NCBI RefSeq assembly: GCF_037975245.1
Contig: NC_092565.1
Span: 13,853,499-13,917,498, forward strand
DNA length: 64,000 nt
DNA from: Apostichopus japonicus
Taxonomy: Eukaryota > Echinodermata > Holothuroidea > Aspidochirotida > Stichopodidae
Reading direction: 5' to 3'
Part shown: positions 1 through 8,900 of the stretch, in pieces
Layout: each line of letters begins with the position of its first letter
How positions within the stretch are numbered: position 1 is the stretch's first letter
Notes under the pieces: generated by a model
The model's input: the letters and a program-made list of their open reading frames with translations, nothing else
Database searches by the model: none
What the model was told of the DNA's origin: nothing
Made by a program: the position numbers and the translations under genes

Positions 1-127
1 TGAGCGAGACTCTCTTTTGCATCGGTGGTTCGAACCCCGGTGACGTGCGTCTTTTGCCGATCTTTTACAGCTCGTGCCTACATGGGGAGCTGTAAGTATT
101 AGTTAATCGGCCTAATATCTCAGTCCA

Positions 128-157
128 TACAGTGGCGCGATGGCTTGGCGCACTGTA
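128..157 (+). other. D-arm-like hairpin (representative copy)
   Basis: TACAGT and GCGC (with one bulged G between them) pair with GCGC and ACTGTA across a 9-nt loop, GATGGCTTG. This gives ten base pairs with a single bulge. The inner GCGC/GCGC stem sits where a tRNA D stem would be. The same hairpin holds the LINE target site at 4587-4600. It is present in nearly every monomer; variants such as GTTCGAG lie just outside the stem. Confidence 0.6.
133..143 (+). promoter_or_regulatory. Pol III A-box-like motif (representative copy)
   Basis: TGGCGCGATGG resembles the tRNA/SINE A box (TRGCNNAGYNGG-type): it keeps TGGC and the terminal GG but has GA where AG is usual. It lies at the D-arm position of a tRNA-like fold and is repeated in nearly every monomer. 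It starts 59 nt before the B box, longer than a standard type I tRNA but within the range of genes with a long variable arm or intron. A T4 run at 180-183 lies between the two boxes and could reduce full-length transcription. Activity is inferred, not shown. Confidence 0.55.
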
Positions 158-191
158 CGAGCTGATGAGCGAGACTCTCTTTTGCATCGGT

Positions 192-201
192 GGTTCGAAC
201 C
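192..201 (+). promoter_or_regulatory. Pol III B-box motif (representative copy)
   Basis: GGTTCGAACC matches the tRNA B-box consensus (GGTTCGANNCC) and occurs in almost every monomer. It is also a perfect 10-bp palindrome, so the same motif reads on the minus strand, but I found no convincing A box upstream of it there. Variants that break it recur and spread: GGTTAGAACC, GGTTCCAACC, GGTTTGAACC, GGTTCAAACC. Confidence 0.65.
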
Positions 202-216
202 CCGGTGACGTGCGTC

Positions 217-220
217 TTTT
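217..220 (+). terminator. T4 run after B box, possible Pol III terminator (representative)
   Basis: A TTTT run follows the B box by about 15 nt in the short form; the long form has a second TTTT 11 bp further on. T4 runs are minimal Pol III terminators in many animals. A transcript from near the A box to here would be roughly 90-100 nt. The long/short polymorphism therefore changes the number of potential terminators from two to one. Function is inferred. Confidence 0.4.
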
Positions 221-249
221 ACAGCTCGTGCCTACATGGGGAGCTGTAA
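219..249 (+). other. Perfect 9-bp inverted repeat / hairpin (representative copy)
   Basis: TTACAGCTC at 219-227 is the exact reverse complement of GAGCTGTAA at 241-249, with a 13-nt loop. The structure recurs in almost every monomer of the array. Recurring variants damage it (GAGCTGCAA, GAGTTGTAA, GAGCTTTAA, CAGATCG, CATCTCG), so it is not strictly maintained. It could form a cruciform in DNA or a stem-loop in RNA. Confidence 0.8.
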
Positions 250-3200
250 GTATTAGTTAATCGGCTTAATATCTCAGTCCATACAGTGGCGCGATGGCTT
301 GGCGCACTGTACGAGCTGATGAGCGAGACTCTCTTTTGCATCGGTGGTTCGAACCCCGGTGACGTGCGTCTTTTACAGCTCGTGCCTACATGGGGAGCTG
401 TAAGTATTAGTTAATCGGCCTAATATCTCAGTCCATACAGTGGCGCGATGGCTTGGCGCACTGTACGAGCTGATGAGCGAGACTCTCTTTTGCATCGGTG
501 GTTCGAACCCCGGTGACGTGCGTCTTTTGCCGATCTTTTACAGCTCGTGCCTACATGGGGAGCTTTAAGTATTAGTTAATCGGCCTAATATCTCAGTCCA
601 TACAGTGGCGCGATGGCTTGGCGCACTGTACGAGCTGATGAGCGAGACTCTCTTTTGCATCGGTGGTTCGAACCCCGGTGACGTGCGTCTTTTACAGCTC
701 GTGCCTACATGGGGAGCTGTAAGTATTAGTTAATCGGCCTAATATCTCAGTCCATACAGTGGCGCGATGGCTTGGCGCACTGTACGAGCTGATGAGCGAG
801 ACTCTCTTTTGCATCGGTGGTTCGAACCCCGGTGACGTGCGTCTTTTGCCGATCTTTTACAGCTCGTGCCTACATGGGGAGCTGTAAGTATTAGTTAATC
901 GGCCTAATATCTCAGTCCATACAGTGGCGCGATGGCTTGGCGCACTGTACGAGCTGATGAGCGAGACTCTCTTTTGCATCGGTGGTTCGAACCCCGGTGA
1001 CGTGCGTCTTTTACAGCTCGTGCCTACATGGGGAGCTGTAAGTATTAGTTAATCGGCCTAATATCTCAGTCCATACAGTGGCGCGATGGCTTGGCGCACT
1101 GTACGAGCTGATGAGCGAGACTCTCTTTTGCATCGGTGGTTCGAACCCCGGTGACGTGCGTCTTTTACAGCTCGTGCCTACATGGGGAGCTGTAAGTATT
1201 AGTTAATCGGCCTAATATCTCAGTCCATACAGTAGCGATGGCTTGGCGCACTGTACGAGCTGATGAGCGAGACTCTCTTTTGCATCGGTGGTTCGAACCC
1301 CGGTGACGTGCGTCTTTTGCCGATCTTTTACAGCTCGTGCCTACATGGGGAGCTGTAAGTATTAGTTAATCGGCCTAATATCTCAGTCCATACAGTGGCG
1401 CGATGGCTTGGCGCACTGTACGAGCTGATGAGCTAGACTCTCTTTTGCATCGGTGGTTCGAACCCCGGTGACGTGCGTCTTTTGCCGATCTTTTACAGCT
1501 CGTGCCTACATGGGGAGCTGTAAGTATTAGTTAATCGGCCTAATATCTCAGTCCATACAGTGGCGCGATGGCTTGGCGCACTGTACGAGCTGATGAGCGA
1601 GACTCTCTTTTGCATCGGTGGTTCGAACCCCGGTGACGTGCGTCTTTTACAGCTCGTGCCTACATGGGGAGCTGTAAGTATTAGTTAATCGGCCTAATAT
1701 CTCAGTCCATACAGTGGCGCGATGGCTTGGCGCACTGTACGAGCTGATGAGCGAGACTCTCTTTTGCATCGGTGGTTCGAACCCCGGTGACGTGCGTCTT
1801 TTACAGCTCGTGCCTACATGGGGAGCTGTAAGTATTAGTTAATCGGCCTAATATCTCAGTCCATACAGTGGCGCGATGGCTTGGCGCACTGTACGAGCTG
1901 ATGAGCGAGACTCTCTTTTGCATCGGTGGTTCGAACCCCGGTGACGTGCGTCTTTTACAGCTCGTGCCTACATGGGGAGCTGTAAGTATTAATTAATCGG
2001 CCTAATATCTCAGTCCATACAGTGGCGCGATGGCTTGGCGCACTGTACGAGCTGATGAGCGAGACTCTCTTTTGCATCGGTGGTTCGAACCCCGGTGACG
2101 TGCGTCTTTTACAGCTCGTGCCTACATGAGGAGCTGTAAGTATTAGTTAATCGGCCTAATATCTCAGTCCATACAGTGGCGCGATGGCTTGGCGCACTGT
2201 ACGAGCTGATGAGCGAGACTCTCTTTTGCATCGGTGGTTAGAACCCCGGTGACGTGCGTCTTTTACAGCTCGTGCCTACATGGGGAGCTGTAAGTATTAG
2301 TTAATCGGCCTAATATCTCAGTCCATACAGTGGCGCGATGGCTTGGCGCACTGTACGAGCTGATGAGCGAGACTCTCTTTTGCATCGGTGGTTCGAACCC
2401 CGGTGACGAGCGTCTTTTGCCGATCTTTTACAGCTCGTGCCTACATGGGGAGCTGTAAGTATTAGTTAATCGGCCTAATATCTCAGTCCATACAGTGGCG
2501 CGATGGCTTGGCGCACTGTACGAGCTGATGAGCGAGACTCTCTTTTGCATCGGTGGTTCGAACCCCGGTGACGTGCGTCTTTTGCCGATCTTTTACAGCT
2601 CGTGCCTACATGGGGAGCTGTAAGTATTAGTTAATCGGCCTAATATCTCAGTCCATACAGTGGCGCGATGGCTTGGCGCACTGTACGAGCTGATGAGCGA
2701 GACTCTCTTTTGCATCGGTGGTTCGAACCCCGGTGACGTGCGTCTTTTGCCGATCTTTTACAGCTCGTGCCTACATGGGGAGCTGTAAGTATTAGTTAAT
2801 CGGCCTAATATCTCAGTCCATACAGTGGCGCGATGGCTTGGCGCACTGTACGAGCTGATGAGCGAGACTCTCTTTTGCATCGGTGGTTCGAACCCCGGTG
2901 ACGTGCGTCTTTTACAGCTCGTGCCTACATGGGGAGCTGTAAGTATTAGTTAATCGGCCTAATATCTCAGTCCATACAGTGGCGCGATGGCTTGGCGCAC
3001 TGTACGAGCTGATGAGCGAGACTCTCTTTTGCATCGGTGGTTCGAACCCCGGTGACGTGCGTCTTTTACAGCTCGTGCCTACATGGGGAGCTGTAAGTAT
3101 TAGTTAATCGGCCTAATATCTCAGTCCATACAGTGGCGCGATGGCTTGGCGCACTGTACGAGCTGATGAGCGAGACTCTCTTTTGCATCGGTGGTTCGAA

Positions 3201-4586
3201 CCCCGGTGACGTGCGTCTTTTGCCGATCTTTTACAGCTCGTGCCTACATGGGGAGCTTTAAGTATTAGTTAATCGGCCTAATATCTCAGTCCATACAGTG
3301 GCGCGATGGCTTGGCGCACTGTACGAGCTGATGAGCGAGACTCTCTTTTGCATCGGTGGTTCGAACCCCGGTGACGTGCGTCTTTTACAGCTCGTGCCTA
3401 CATGGGGAGCTGTAAGTATTAGTTAATCGGCCTAATATCTCAGTCCATACAGTGGCGCGATGGCTTGGCGCACTGTACGAGCTGATGAGCGAGACTCTCT
3501 TTTGCATCGGTGGTTCGAACCCCGGTGACGTGCGTCTTTTGCCGATCTTTTACAGCTCGTGCCTACATGGGGAGCTGTAAGTATTAGTTAATCGGCCTAA
3601 TATCTCAGTCCATACAGTGGCGCGATGGCTTGGCGCACTGTACGAGCTGATGAGCGAGACTCTCTTTTGCATCGGTGGTTCGAACCCCGGTGACGTGCGT
3701 CTTTTACAGCTCGTGCCTACATGGGGAGCTGTAAGTATTAGTTAATCGGCCTAATATCTCAGTCCATACAGTGGCGCGATGGCTTGGCGCACTGTACGAG
3801 CTGATGAGCGAGACTCTCTTTTGCATCGGTGGTTCGAACCCCGGTGACGTGCGTCTTTTACAGCTCGTGCCTACATGGGGAGCTGTAAGTATTAGTTAAT
3901 CGGCCTAATATCTCAGTCCATACAGTGGCGCGATGGCTTGGCGCACTGTACGAGCTGATGAGCGAGACTCTCTTTTGCATCGGTGGTTCGAACCCCGGTG
4001 ACGTGCGTCTTTTGCCGATCTTTTACAGCTCGTGCCTACATGGGGAGCTGTAAGAATTAGTTAATCGGCCTAATATCTCAGTCCATACAGTGGCGCGATG
4101 GCTTGGCGCACTGTACGAGCTGATGGGCGAGACTCTCTTTTGCATCGGTGGTTCGAACCCCGGTGACGTGCGTCTTTTACAGCTCGTGCCTACATGGGGA
4201 GCTGTAAGTATTAGTTAATCGGCCTAATATCTCAGTCCATACAGTGGCGCGATGGCTTGGCGCACTGTACGAGCTGATGAGCGAGACTCTCTTTTGCATC
4301 GGTGGTTCGAACCCCGGTGACGTGCGTCTTTTGCCGATCTTTTACAGCTCGTGCCTACATGGGGAGCTGTAAGTATTAGTAAATCGGCCTAATATCTCAG
4401 TCCATACAGTGGCGCGATGGCTTGGCGCACTGTACGAGCTGATGAGCGAGACTCTCTTTTGCATCGGTGGTTCGAACCCCGGTGACGTGCGTCTTTTGCC
4501 GATCTTTTACAGCTCGTGCCTACATGGGGAGCTGTAAGTATTAGTTAATCGGCCTAATATCTCAGTCCATACAGTGGCGCGATGGC

Positions 4587-4600
4587 TTGGCGCACTGTAC
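4587..4600 (+). repeat. Left target-site duplication of the LINE
   Basis: TTGGCGCACTGTAC lies immediately 5' of the element and is repeated exactly at 10168-10181 after the poly(A) tail. Removing the LINE and one copy restores a normal satellite monomer, so this is a clean 14-bp duplication of target DNA made by target-primed reverse transcription. Confidence 0.95.
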
Positions 4601-4629
4601 TCTGTACACTGTACTCTGTACTCTGAGAC
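4594..4629 (+). repeat. Heptamer repeat at the LINE 5' junction
   Basis: The target ends in ACTGTAC, and the element begins TCTGTAC-ACTGTAC-TCTGTAC-TCTGAGA. Four consecutive CTGTAC units are therefore present across the junction. It could be filler DNA copied from the target during second-strand synthesis or template switching, or a genuine feature of the element's 5' end. One copy cannot separate these. Confidence 0.6.
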
Positions 4630-4843
4630 TCTTATAGGTGCGGTTTACGTTTTGTTGAGCTCCTGATTTATGCCTTATTTTGCTTCATCAGAAGTTTGAC
4701 ATCGTGCTTGATTGTTTTTTATCCTGGCAAACACTGTTCGGGTATTGTTGAGCCGAATTTTTACTTCTTTTCCTTCCAGTAATTAGAGAAATCCTGTTAT
4801 TTCCTAGTTGCTTGTTGCGACAGCCACGGCGTCCTTGGGCGCG
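4601..4843 (+). promoter_or_regulatory. LINE 5' UTR
   Basis: This is the untranslated leader between the target-site duplication and the first well-placed ATG. It opens with a heptamer run, TCTGTAC ACTGTAC TCTGTAC, that echoes the ACTGTAC of the target. It then reads CTGAGACTCTTATAGG, whose GAGACTCT also occurs in the satellite. A short upstream ORF (4670-4699) lies inside. Full-length LINEs usually carry an internal Pol II promoter in this region, but I recognise no specific promoter motif. Confidence 0.75.
4670..4699 (+). other. Short upstream ORF in LINE leader
   Basis: This is an ATG-initiated frame of nine codons ending at TGA (4697-4699), upstream of ORF1. Such an uORF could dampen ORF1 translation. 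It is short enough to be chance, and no conservation can be judged from one copy. Confidence 0.3.
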
Positions 4844-5935
4844 ATGGCTACCTTTAGTGCAGGAATGGGTTCCGAGAATCCAAACTCAAACATTCTGAAG
4901 GATAACAGTGTTCGTATTATCGACAGCTCCTACAATGCCAGCGATGTTCTCAAAGCAATTTCGAACGATATTGGGAAGGAAAACATTATGGGAGTTGTTA
5001 AGACCGGTGGTCAATGGATCGCCACCTTGAAGAAGAGTCAAGATGTTGAACTGTTACAAGAGATTGGACTTACAATAAAAAACGATCAGTGTGTTGTAAC
5101 GGGAGTATCGAAGATCATAACGACGGTAAGCTTCTTCGGAGTACCCTATTACATTGAGGATAATGAACTCACAAACAAGTTGATTGAACTGGGTTGTAAA
5201 GTAAAGTCCAATTGGACTCGTAAACACTATGAAGATTACCCAAGTATCGAGAATGGAATTCGCTTTGTTAGAGTAGAGCTTCCTAACAAAACAAGGAGTC
5301 TCCCATATGCCCTTACATTTGGGGACATTCATCTCCGCATAAAGCACAATGGACAGACACGTGTTTGCAACAGATGCCTCAGTGAAGATCACCTAATGCG
5401 TAACTGTCCCAAATACTCATGTAAAGTCTGCCACGCCCAAGGACACTCAGAAAGCAGATGTCCAAACGTGCAATGCTATCGATGCCACGAATATGGCCAC
5501 AAAAGTTTCTTGTGCCCTGAGAATCAACGCGATGGCCAACAGGAGACCACCCAAGAATCGAACCAAGAGGAGGGAATGGACGTACCAAAACATAACGAAA
5601 ATGAACAACCACGAAACGAAAGCAACGAGTTAAACGAAACGGAAGAAAGTAACAATGCGAAACAAACTGAACGACAAGGAAACCGGGAAACAGAAACAGT
5701 GAACCACGATATGGAGACCGACAACCCAAATATACCAAAACCAACACCACATCTCTCAGGAAAAACCTCCTCGACCGACCCTACCGGAACCAAAAGAACC
5801 GCCTCAAGTGACGAGGAATTCATAAAACCAAGAAAAACAGTTCGGGCGAAAGACACGCAACGTAGAAACGACACGACGCCGAACCTGTCATCAGCGAGGA
5901 CTTTTACACCCAAAGAAAAGCAAAATTCAACTTGA
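4844..5935 (+). CDS. LINE ORF1: zinc-knuckle nucleic-acid-binding protein
   Basis: This ORF encodes 363 aa, predicted to bind the element's RNA as an RNP and assist target-primed reverse transcription, the usual role of LINE ORF1 proteins. ATG 4844 is chosen because it sits in good context (GCG ATG G). The open frame extends 12 codons upstream only through a TTG at 4808, directly after a TAG. Residues about 1-174 are a mixed alpha/beta region likely to hold RRM-like folds (inferred). Three CCHC knuckles follow: C175-x2-C178-x4-H183-x4-C188, C193-C196-H201-C206 and C211-C214-H219-C224. Residues 225-363 form a hydrophilic tail rich in Glu, Asn and Thr, then basic near the end (KPRKTVRAKD). The arrangement resembles Tx1-type ORF1 rather than the coiled-coil L1 ORF1p. 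ORF2 follows after 14 nt. Confidence 0.9.
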   Translation: MATFSAGMGSENPNSNILKDNSVRIIDSSYNASDVLKAISNDIGKENIMGVVKTGGQWIATLKKSQDVELLQEIGLTIKNDQCVVTGVSKIITTVSFFGVPYYIEDNELTNKLIELGCKVKSNWTRKHYEDYPSIENGIRFVRVELPNKTRSLPYALTFGDIHLRIKHNGQTRVCNRCLSEDHLMRNCPKYSCKVCHAQGHSESRCPNVQCYRCHEYGHKSFLCPENQRDGQQETTQESNQEEGMDVPKHNENEQPRNESNELNETEESNNAKQTERQGNRETETVNHDMETDNPNIPKPTPHLSGKTSSTDPTGTKRTASSDEEFIKPRKTVRAKDTQRRNDTTPNLSSARTFTPKEKQNST

Positions 5936-5949
5936 CACATATTTTAACT
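5866..5949 (+). other. ORF1/ORF2 junction with frame change
   Basis: ORF2 lies in the -1 frame relative to ORF1. Its frame is open from 5866 (after a TAG at 5863-5865), so 70 nt are open in both frames before the ORF1 stop TGA (5933-5935). A TTGA overlap joins a possible TTG codon at 5932 to that stop, and the first ATG of ORF2 is 14 nt downstream at 5950. ORF2 may be made by termination-reinitiation, internal initiation or -1 frameshifting. I see no classical slippery heptamer, so reinitiation is favoured weakly. Confidence 0.6.
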
Positions 5950-8900
5950 ATGCTACTGTTGACATCACTGAACTGTAACGGTCTGCGCAATGTAGACAAG
6001 AGAAGTGAACTTTTCAGCTTAGTCCGCCAAAAGAAATATGATATAATAATTTTACAAGAAACCTTTTGGGACGCAAAGTGTCACGAAAACGCCAGGCAAG
6101 AATGGGGAGGGGAAATTTTTTCATCCAACTACAAGGATAACAACCGTCGAGGAGTCACGTGCCTGATCAAGAAAGACAGTGATATTACTGTTGATCAAAG
6201 TATTACGGACGATAACGGTCGAATCCTTCAATTAGATCTAAACGTAGACGATCACTCAATAACGCTTTTTGGAATTTACGCTCCAAACGCCACCACCGAA
6301 AGAAAATTATTTTTTATGGATTTACAAAAACGACTACGAGAAATTACGAAACCAGTGATTGTAGCAGGCGATTATAACAATATACTTAATATATACTTAG
6401 ATAAATACCCTATCAAATCATATCCCGACGTTACTCGGAAATTATTGAAGGAAATCATTACAGAAAATGATATTATAGATATTTGGAGGGACAGAAACCC
6501 AAAGAAAGCTTCTTTTACCTGTATTCGTAACGCCATTGATGGGCGCACGTCATCTAGAATTGACAGGATTCTTATATCAAAGAGCTTAAAGTACAATACG
6601 ACTGATTGTAAAATTAATATTTATCCCCGTTCAGATCACGACTTTGTCGATTTGACCCTAGACCTCTCACTTACTCCGAGAGGTAAAGGTTACTGGATTT
6701 TCAATAATTCGCTACTCAAAGACGACATTTTTATCACAAAAATAGAGGAATTAATGAAACACGAGAAAGTACAACCCAACTACCACACGAACTTCCTCCA
6801 GTGGTACGACAGCCTGAAATTTAAGATTAAAGATGCATCAATTAAATATGGTAAGAAAAATCAACGAAGTCTACGACGAAGAAAGAGAAATTTAGAAAAA
6901 CAAGCACACTACGAAAGACAAAAGGCCCAACGATTTAGCAACTATGACACCAGCAGGTTGGTGTCCATAGAGGAGGAACTTACTATTTTAATAACAAAGG
7001 AGATCGAAGCCAGTGCTATTAGATCCAAAATTCAATGGTTTGAAGAGGGCGAGAAATCCACTAATTTTTTTCTCAATCTGGAGAAAAGCCGACAGAAAAA
7101 GAAAGTCATGAAAACACTCTTAACCGACACAGGCAATATTATCCAAAATCCCAAGGAAATTATTTCGGAACAAATACGTTTTTATTCAAAATTATACAAA
7201 TCGGAGAATACCGACGAAAGCTGTCTCGATCTTCTGTTAAACGAAATAACAAGAAATTTATCACCAATGGACGCAAATTTTTGCGAAAACGAAATAACCG
7301 TGGAAGAGATGAAGAACGCCCTTTTTTCCATGGAGCCAAACAAGAGTCCAGGACTGGATGGCTTGACACCGCTGTTCTTTAAAACCTTTTGGTCCGACTT
7401 TATGGACATTTTTGAGAAACTTACTAAAGAAATATTTTATGCTAATGAATTATGTACTTCGATGAGAACAGGCGTTTTAACTCTTATTCCTAAGAAAGGA
7501 GATTTGCGGCGTCTCACAAATTGGAGACCTATTAGTATTCTTAATACGGACTACAAAATTATAAGTAAAACACTGACAAAACGTATTTCCACTGTAGTAG
7601 GTTCTTTAATTTCTGAGGACCAGACTTGTAGTATTCCGGGTAGAGACATAACTGAAAATGTTATAATGATGCAAAATATTATTGATTATGTAAACATTAA
7701 CAACGGGAAAGGCATTGCCCTCAAAGTCGACCAGTACAAAGCTTTTGACCGTGTCGAACATAAGTACCTTTATGAAGTAATTAATAGGATGGGCTTCGGT
7801 CCCAATTTTCAGAAATGGATCAGAATTCTTTACAGTAATATTCAGAGTTGCATCAAACACAATGGTTTTATCTCCGATGTGTTTCCTATTAGTAGAGGGG
7901 TTCGTCAGGGTTGCCCAATTTCGGCAATTTTATATGTTCTTAGTGCCGAACCCTTTCATGAGGCTATTGTTAATAATTCCCAGATCACTGGTATCAATTT
8001 TTGTGACGTTGAAGCAAAGATGTTTCAACATGCCGACGATACTACTTTCTTCGTTTCTAACATTGCCAGTATTTTTTCTATTCTAAATGTCATCAAAATT
8101 TACGAAAGAGCCTCCGGGTCAAAGTGCAATATGGACAAAACTGAACTGCTCGTAATTGGTAAAAGCCACATAGATGTGCACGATTTCAAATTTCCTATAA
8201 GGGAAGACTACATTACCATACTAGGAGTAGACATAGGTAATAATCAGGAAAAAGCTGAAATTGAAAATTGGGAGCAAAGAGTTAAGGTTTGCCAAGTACT
8301 CCTGAATCGGTGGAAAGGACGGAATCTGTCTTTTAAAGGCAAATCTTGCATCATTAATTCACTGGTAATTTCTCGCTTGGTTTATCTAGCAACTGTTTCC
8401 CCCATTCCCGAATGGGTTATAACAGCCCTGCGGCGGAGTGTTACCGATTTTATCTGGAATGGCAAGAAGCCATCTATTCAGTATACAACTCTACTTTTAC
8501 CATGTAACAAAGGGGGCCTTAATCTGAGTGATATTGGAGTTACCCGTGATGCATTAAGAATCAAGTATATCAGTAAGATTTTAAGTAAAAATATTAATAT
8601 GAAATTGAATAAGTTAATTATGTATTTTCTTAATCATTACGAAAACATGCAGCTAGGACTAAGTATTTTCCAAATCGTTCCCGACGACAAATCTATTCGA
8701 CTGCTCAGCCCATTTTATCGTGAAATGTTGTTAGCGTGGAAAAGGCTAAGTAGAGGTCAAGTAAGACCTCCACAAACAAGAGAAGAGATTCTCCACCAGC
8801 CAATTTTTCACAATCCTTTCATTCGTAATAGCAAAGATTCCACTCTTTTCAATAGTCATTTTATTGATGGTGGAATTATCAGGGTTAGTGACCTCATGTA

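Larger units (their letters stand above)
1..165 (+). repeat. Reference long monomer (165 bp)
   Basis: First complete long-form monomer, phased at TGAGCGAGAC. It contains TCTTTT-GCCGA-TCTTTT at about 50-66, so the 11-bp segment that the short form lacks is present. Order of parts: a CTGATGAG-type segment overlapping the start, B-box palindrome GGTTCGAACC, T4 runs, the 9-bp inverted repeat, an AT-rich stretch (GTATTAGTTAATCGGCCTAA), then the A-box/D-arm-like region. In biological order the A box of one monomer precedes the B box that follows the phase point chosen here. Confidence 0.97.
209..254 (+). other. Splice-acceptor / 21-nt segment / splice-donor-like module (representative)
   Basis: A pyrimidine-rich stretch ending in TTTTACAG (to 224) is followed by 21 nt (225-245) and then GTAAGTATT (246-254), a strong match to a U2-type donor. 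The 21-nt segment has no stop in any frame and a length divisible by three. The remainder of each monomer would form an intron of 133 or 144 nt. The module recurs in every typical monomer. No evidence of transcription exists in the sequence; a chance resemblance is possible. Confidence 0.3.
166..319 (+). repeat. Reference short monomer (154 bp)
   Basis: Short-form monomer, identical in layout to the long form but lacking 11 bp (one TCTTTT plus GCCGA). The two TCTTTT copies in the long form form a direct repeat spaced 11 bp apart. The short form is therefore explained by slippage or deletion between them, or the long form by the reverse duplication. Both forms occur intermixed throughout the window. 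Confidence 0.97.
1..4050 (+). repeat. Higher-order duplication in left arm, offset 2693 bp
   Basis: The rare GAGCTTTAAG variant occurs at about 561 and again at about 3254, 2693 bp apart. The order of long and short monomers around both is the same: long, short, short, long with the variant, then short, long, short, short, long. The offset equals 17 monomers less the 2-bp deletion near 1231. Shared layout extends roughly 1-1360 versus 2694-4050, then diverges. Confidence 0.7.
1..4600 (+). repeat. Satellite DNA array, left arm (154/165-bp monomers)
   Basis: Head-to-tail monomers of two lengths, 165 bp (for example 1-165) and 154 bp (166-319), all in one orientation, interrupted only at the LINE insertion. 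Roughly 29 monomers are present. Copies are nearly identical, with scattered private changes: a 2-bp loss in the A-box region near 1231, AGAACC for CGAACC near 2239, and a TTAATTAATC variant at 1991. Single-base differences are few and CpGs are retained at about 13 per long monomer, which suggests recent homogenisation. No protein gene is supported here. The array continues beyond the left window edge. Confidence 0.98.

Noticed and set aside
161-201. Hammerhead ribozyme core (CTGATGAG in each monomer), as known in some animal satellites
   Set aside because: CTGATGA is present and GTACGAG could pair with CTCGTGC as a stem I, but the required GAAA is missing (the nearest is CGAAC), stem II fails after the first pair, and no NUH cleavage site precedes the stem I strand (ACAG is there). 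A covariance-model search would settle it.
192-210. CENP-B box
   Set aside because: TTCG is present, but the required downstream A and CGGG positions do not match in the common monomer or in the CACGG variant.
133-215. Functional tRNA gene in each monomer
   Set aside because: Only D-arm and T-loop-like parts are recognisable. The T stem needs a bulge, no clear anticodon arm or acceptor stem forms, the A-to-B spacing is long, and a T4 run lies between the boxes.
246-277. A 32-nt intron from GTAAGTATT to TATCTCAG
   Set aside because: It has donor, CTAAT and CAG motifs, but 32 nt is below the normal minimum for animal introns; the larger acceptor-21 nt-donor reading is more plausible.
1-4600. 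CRISPR array
   Set aside because: There are no unique spacers: the whole 154/165-bp unit is repeated, and the context is a eukaryotic satellite with a LINE.
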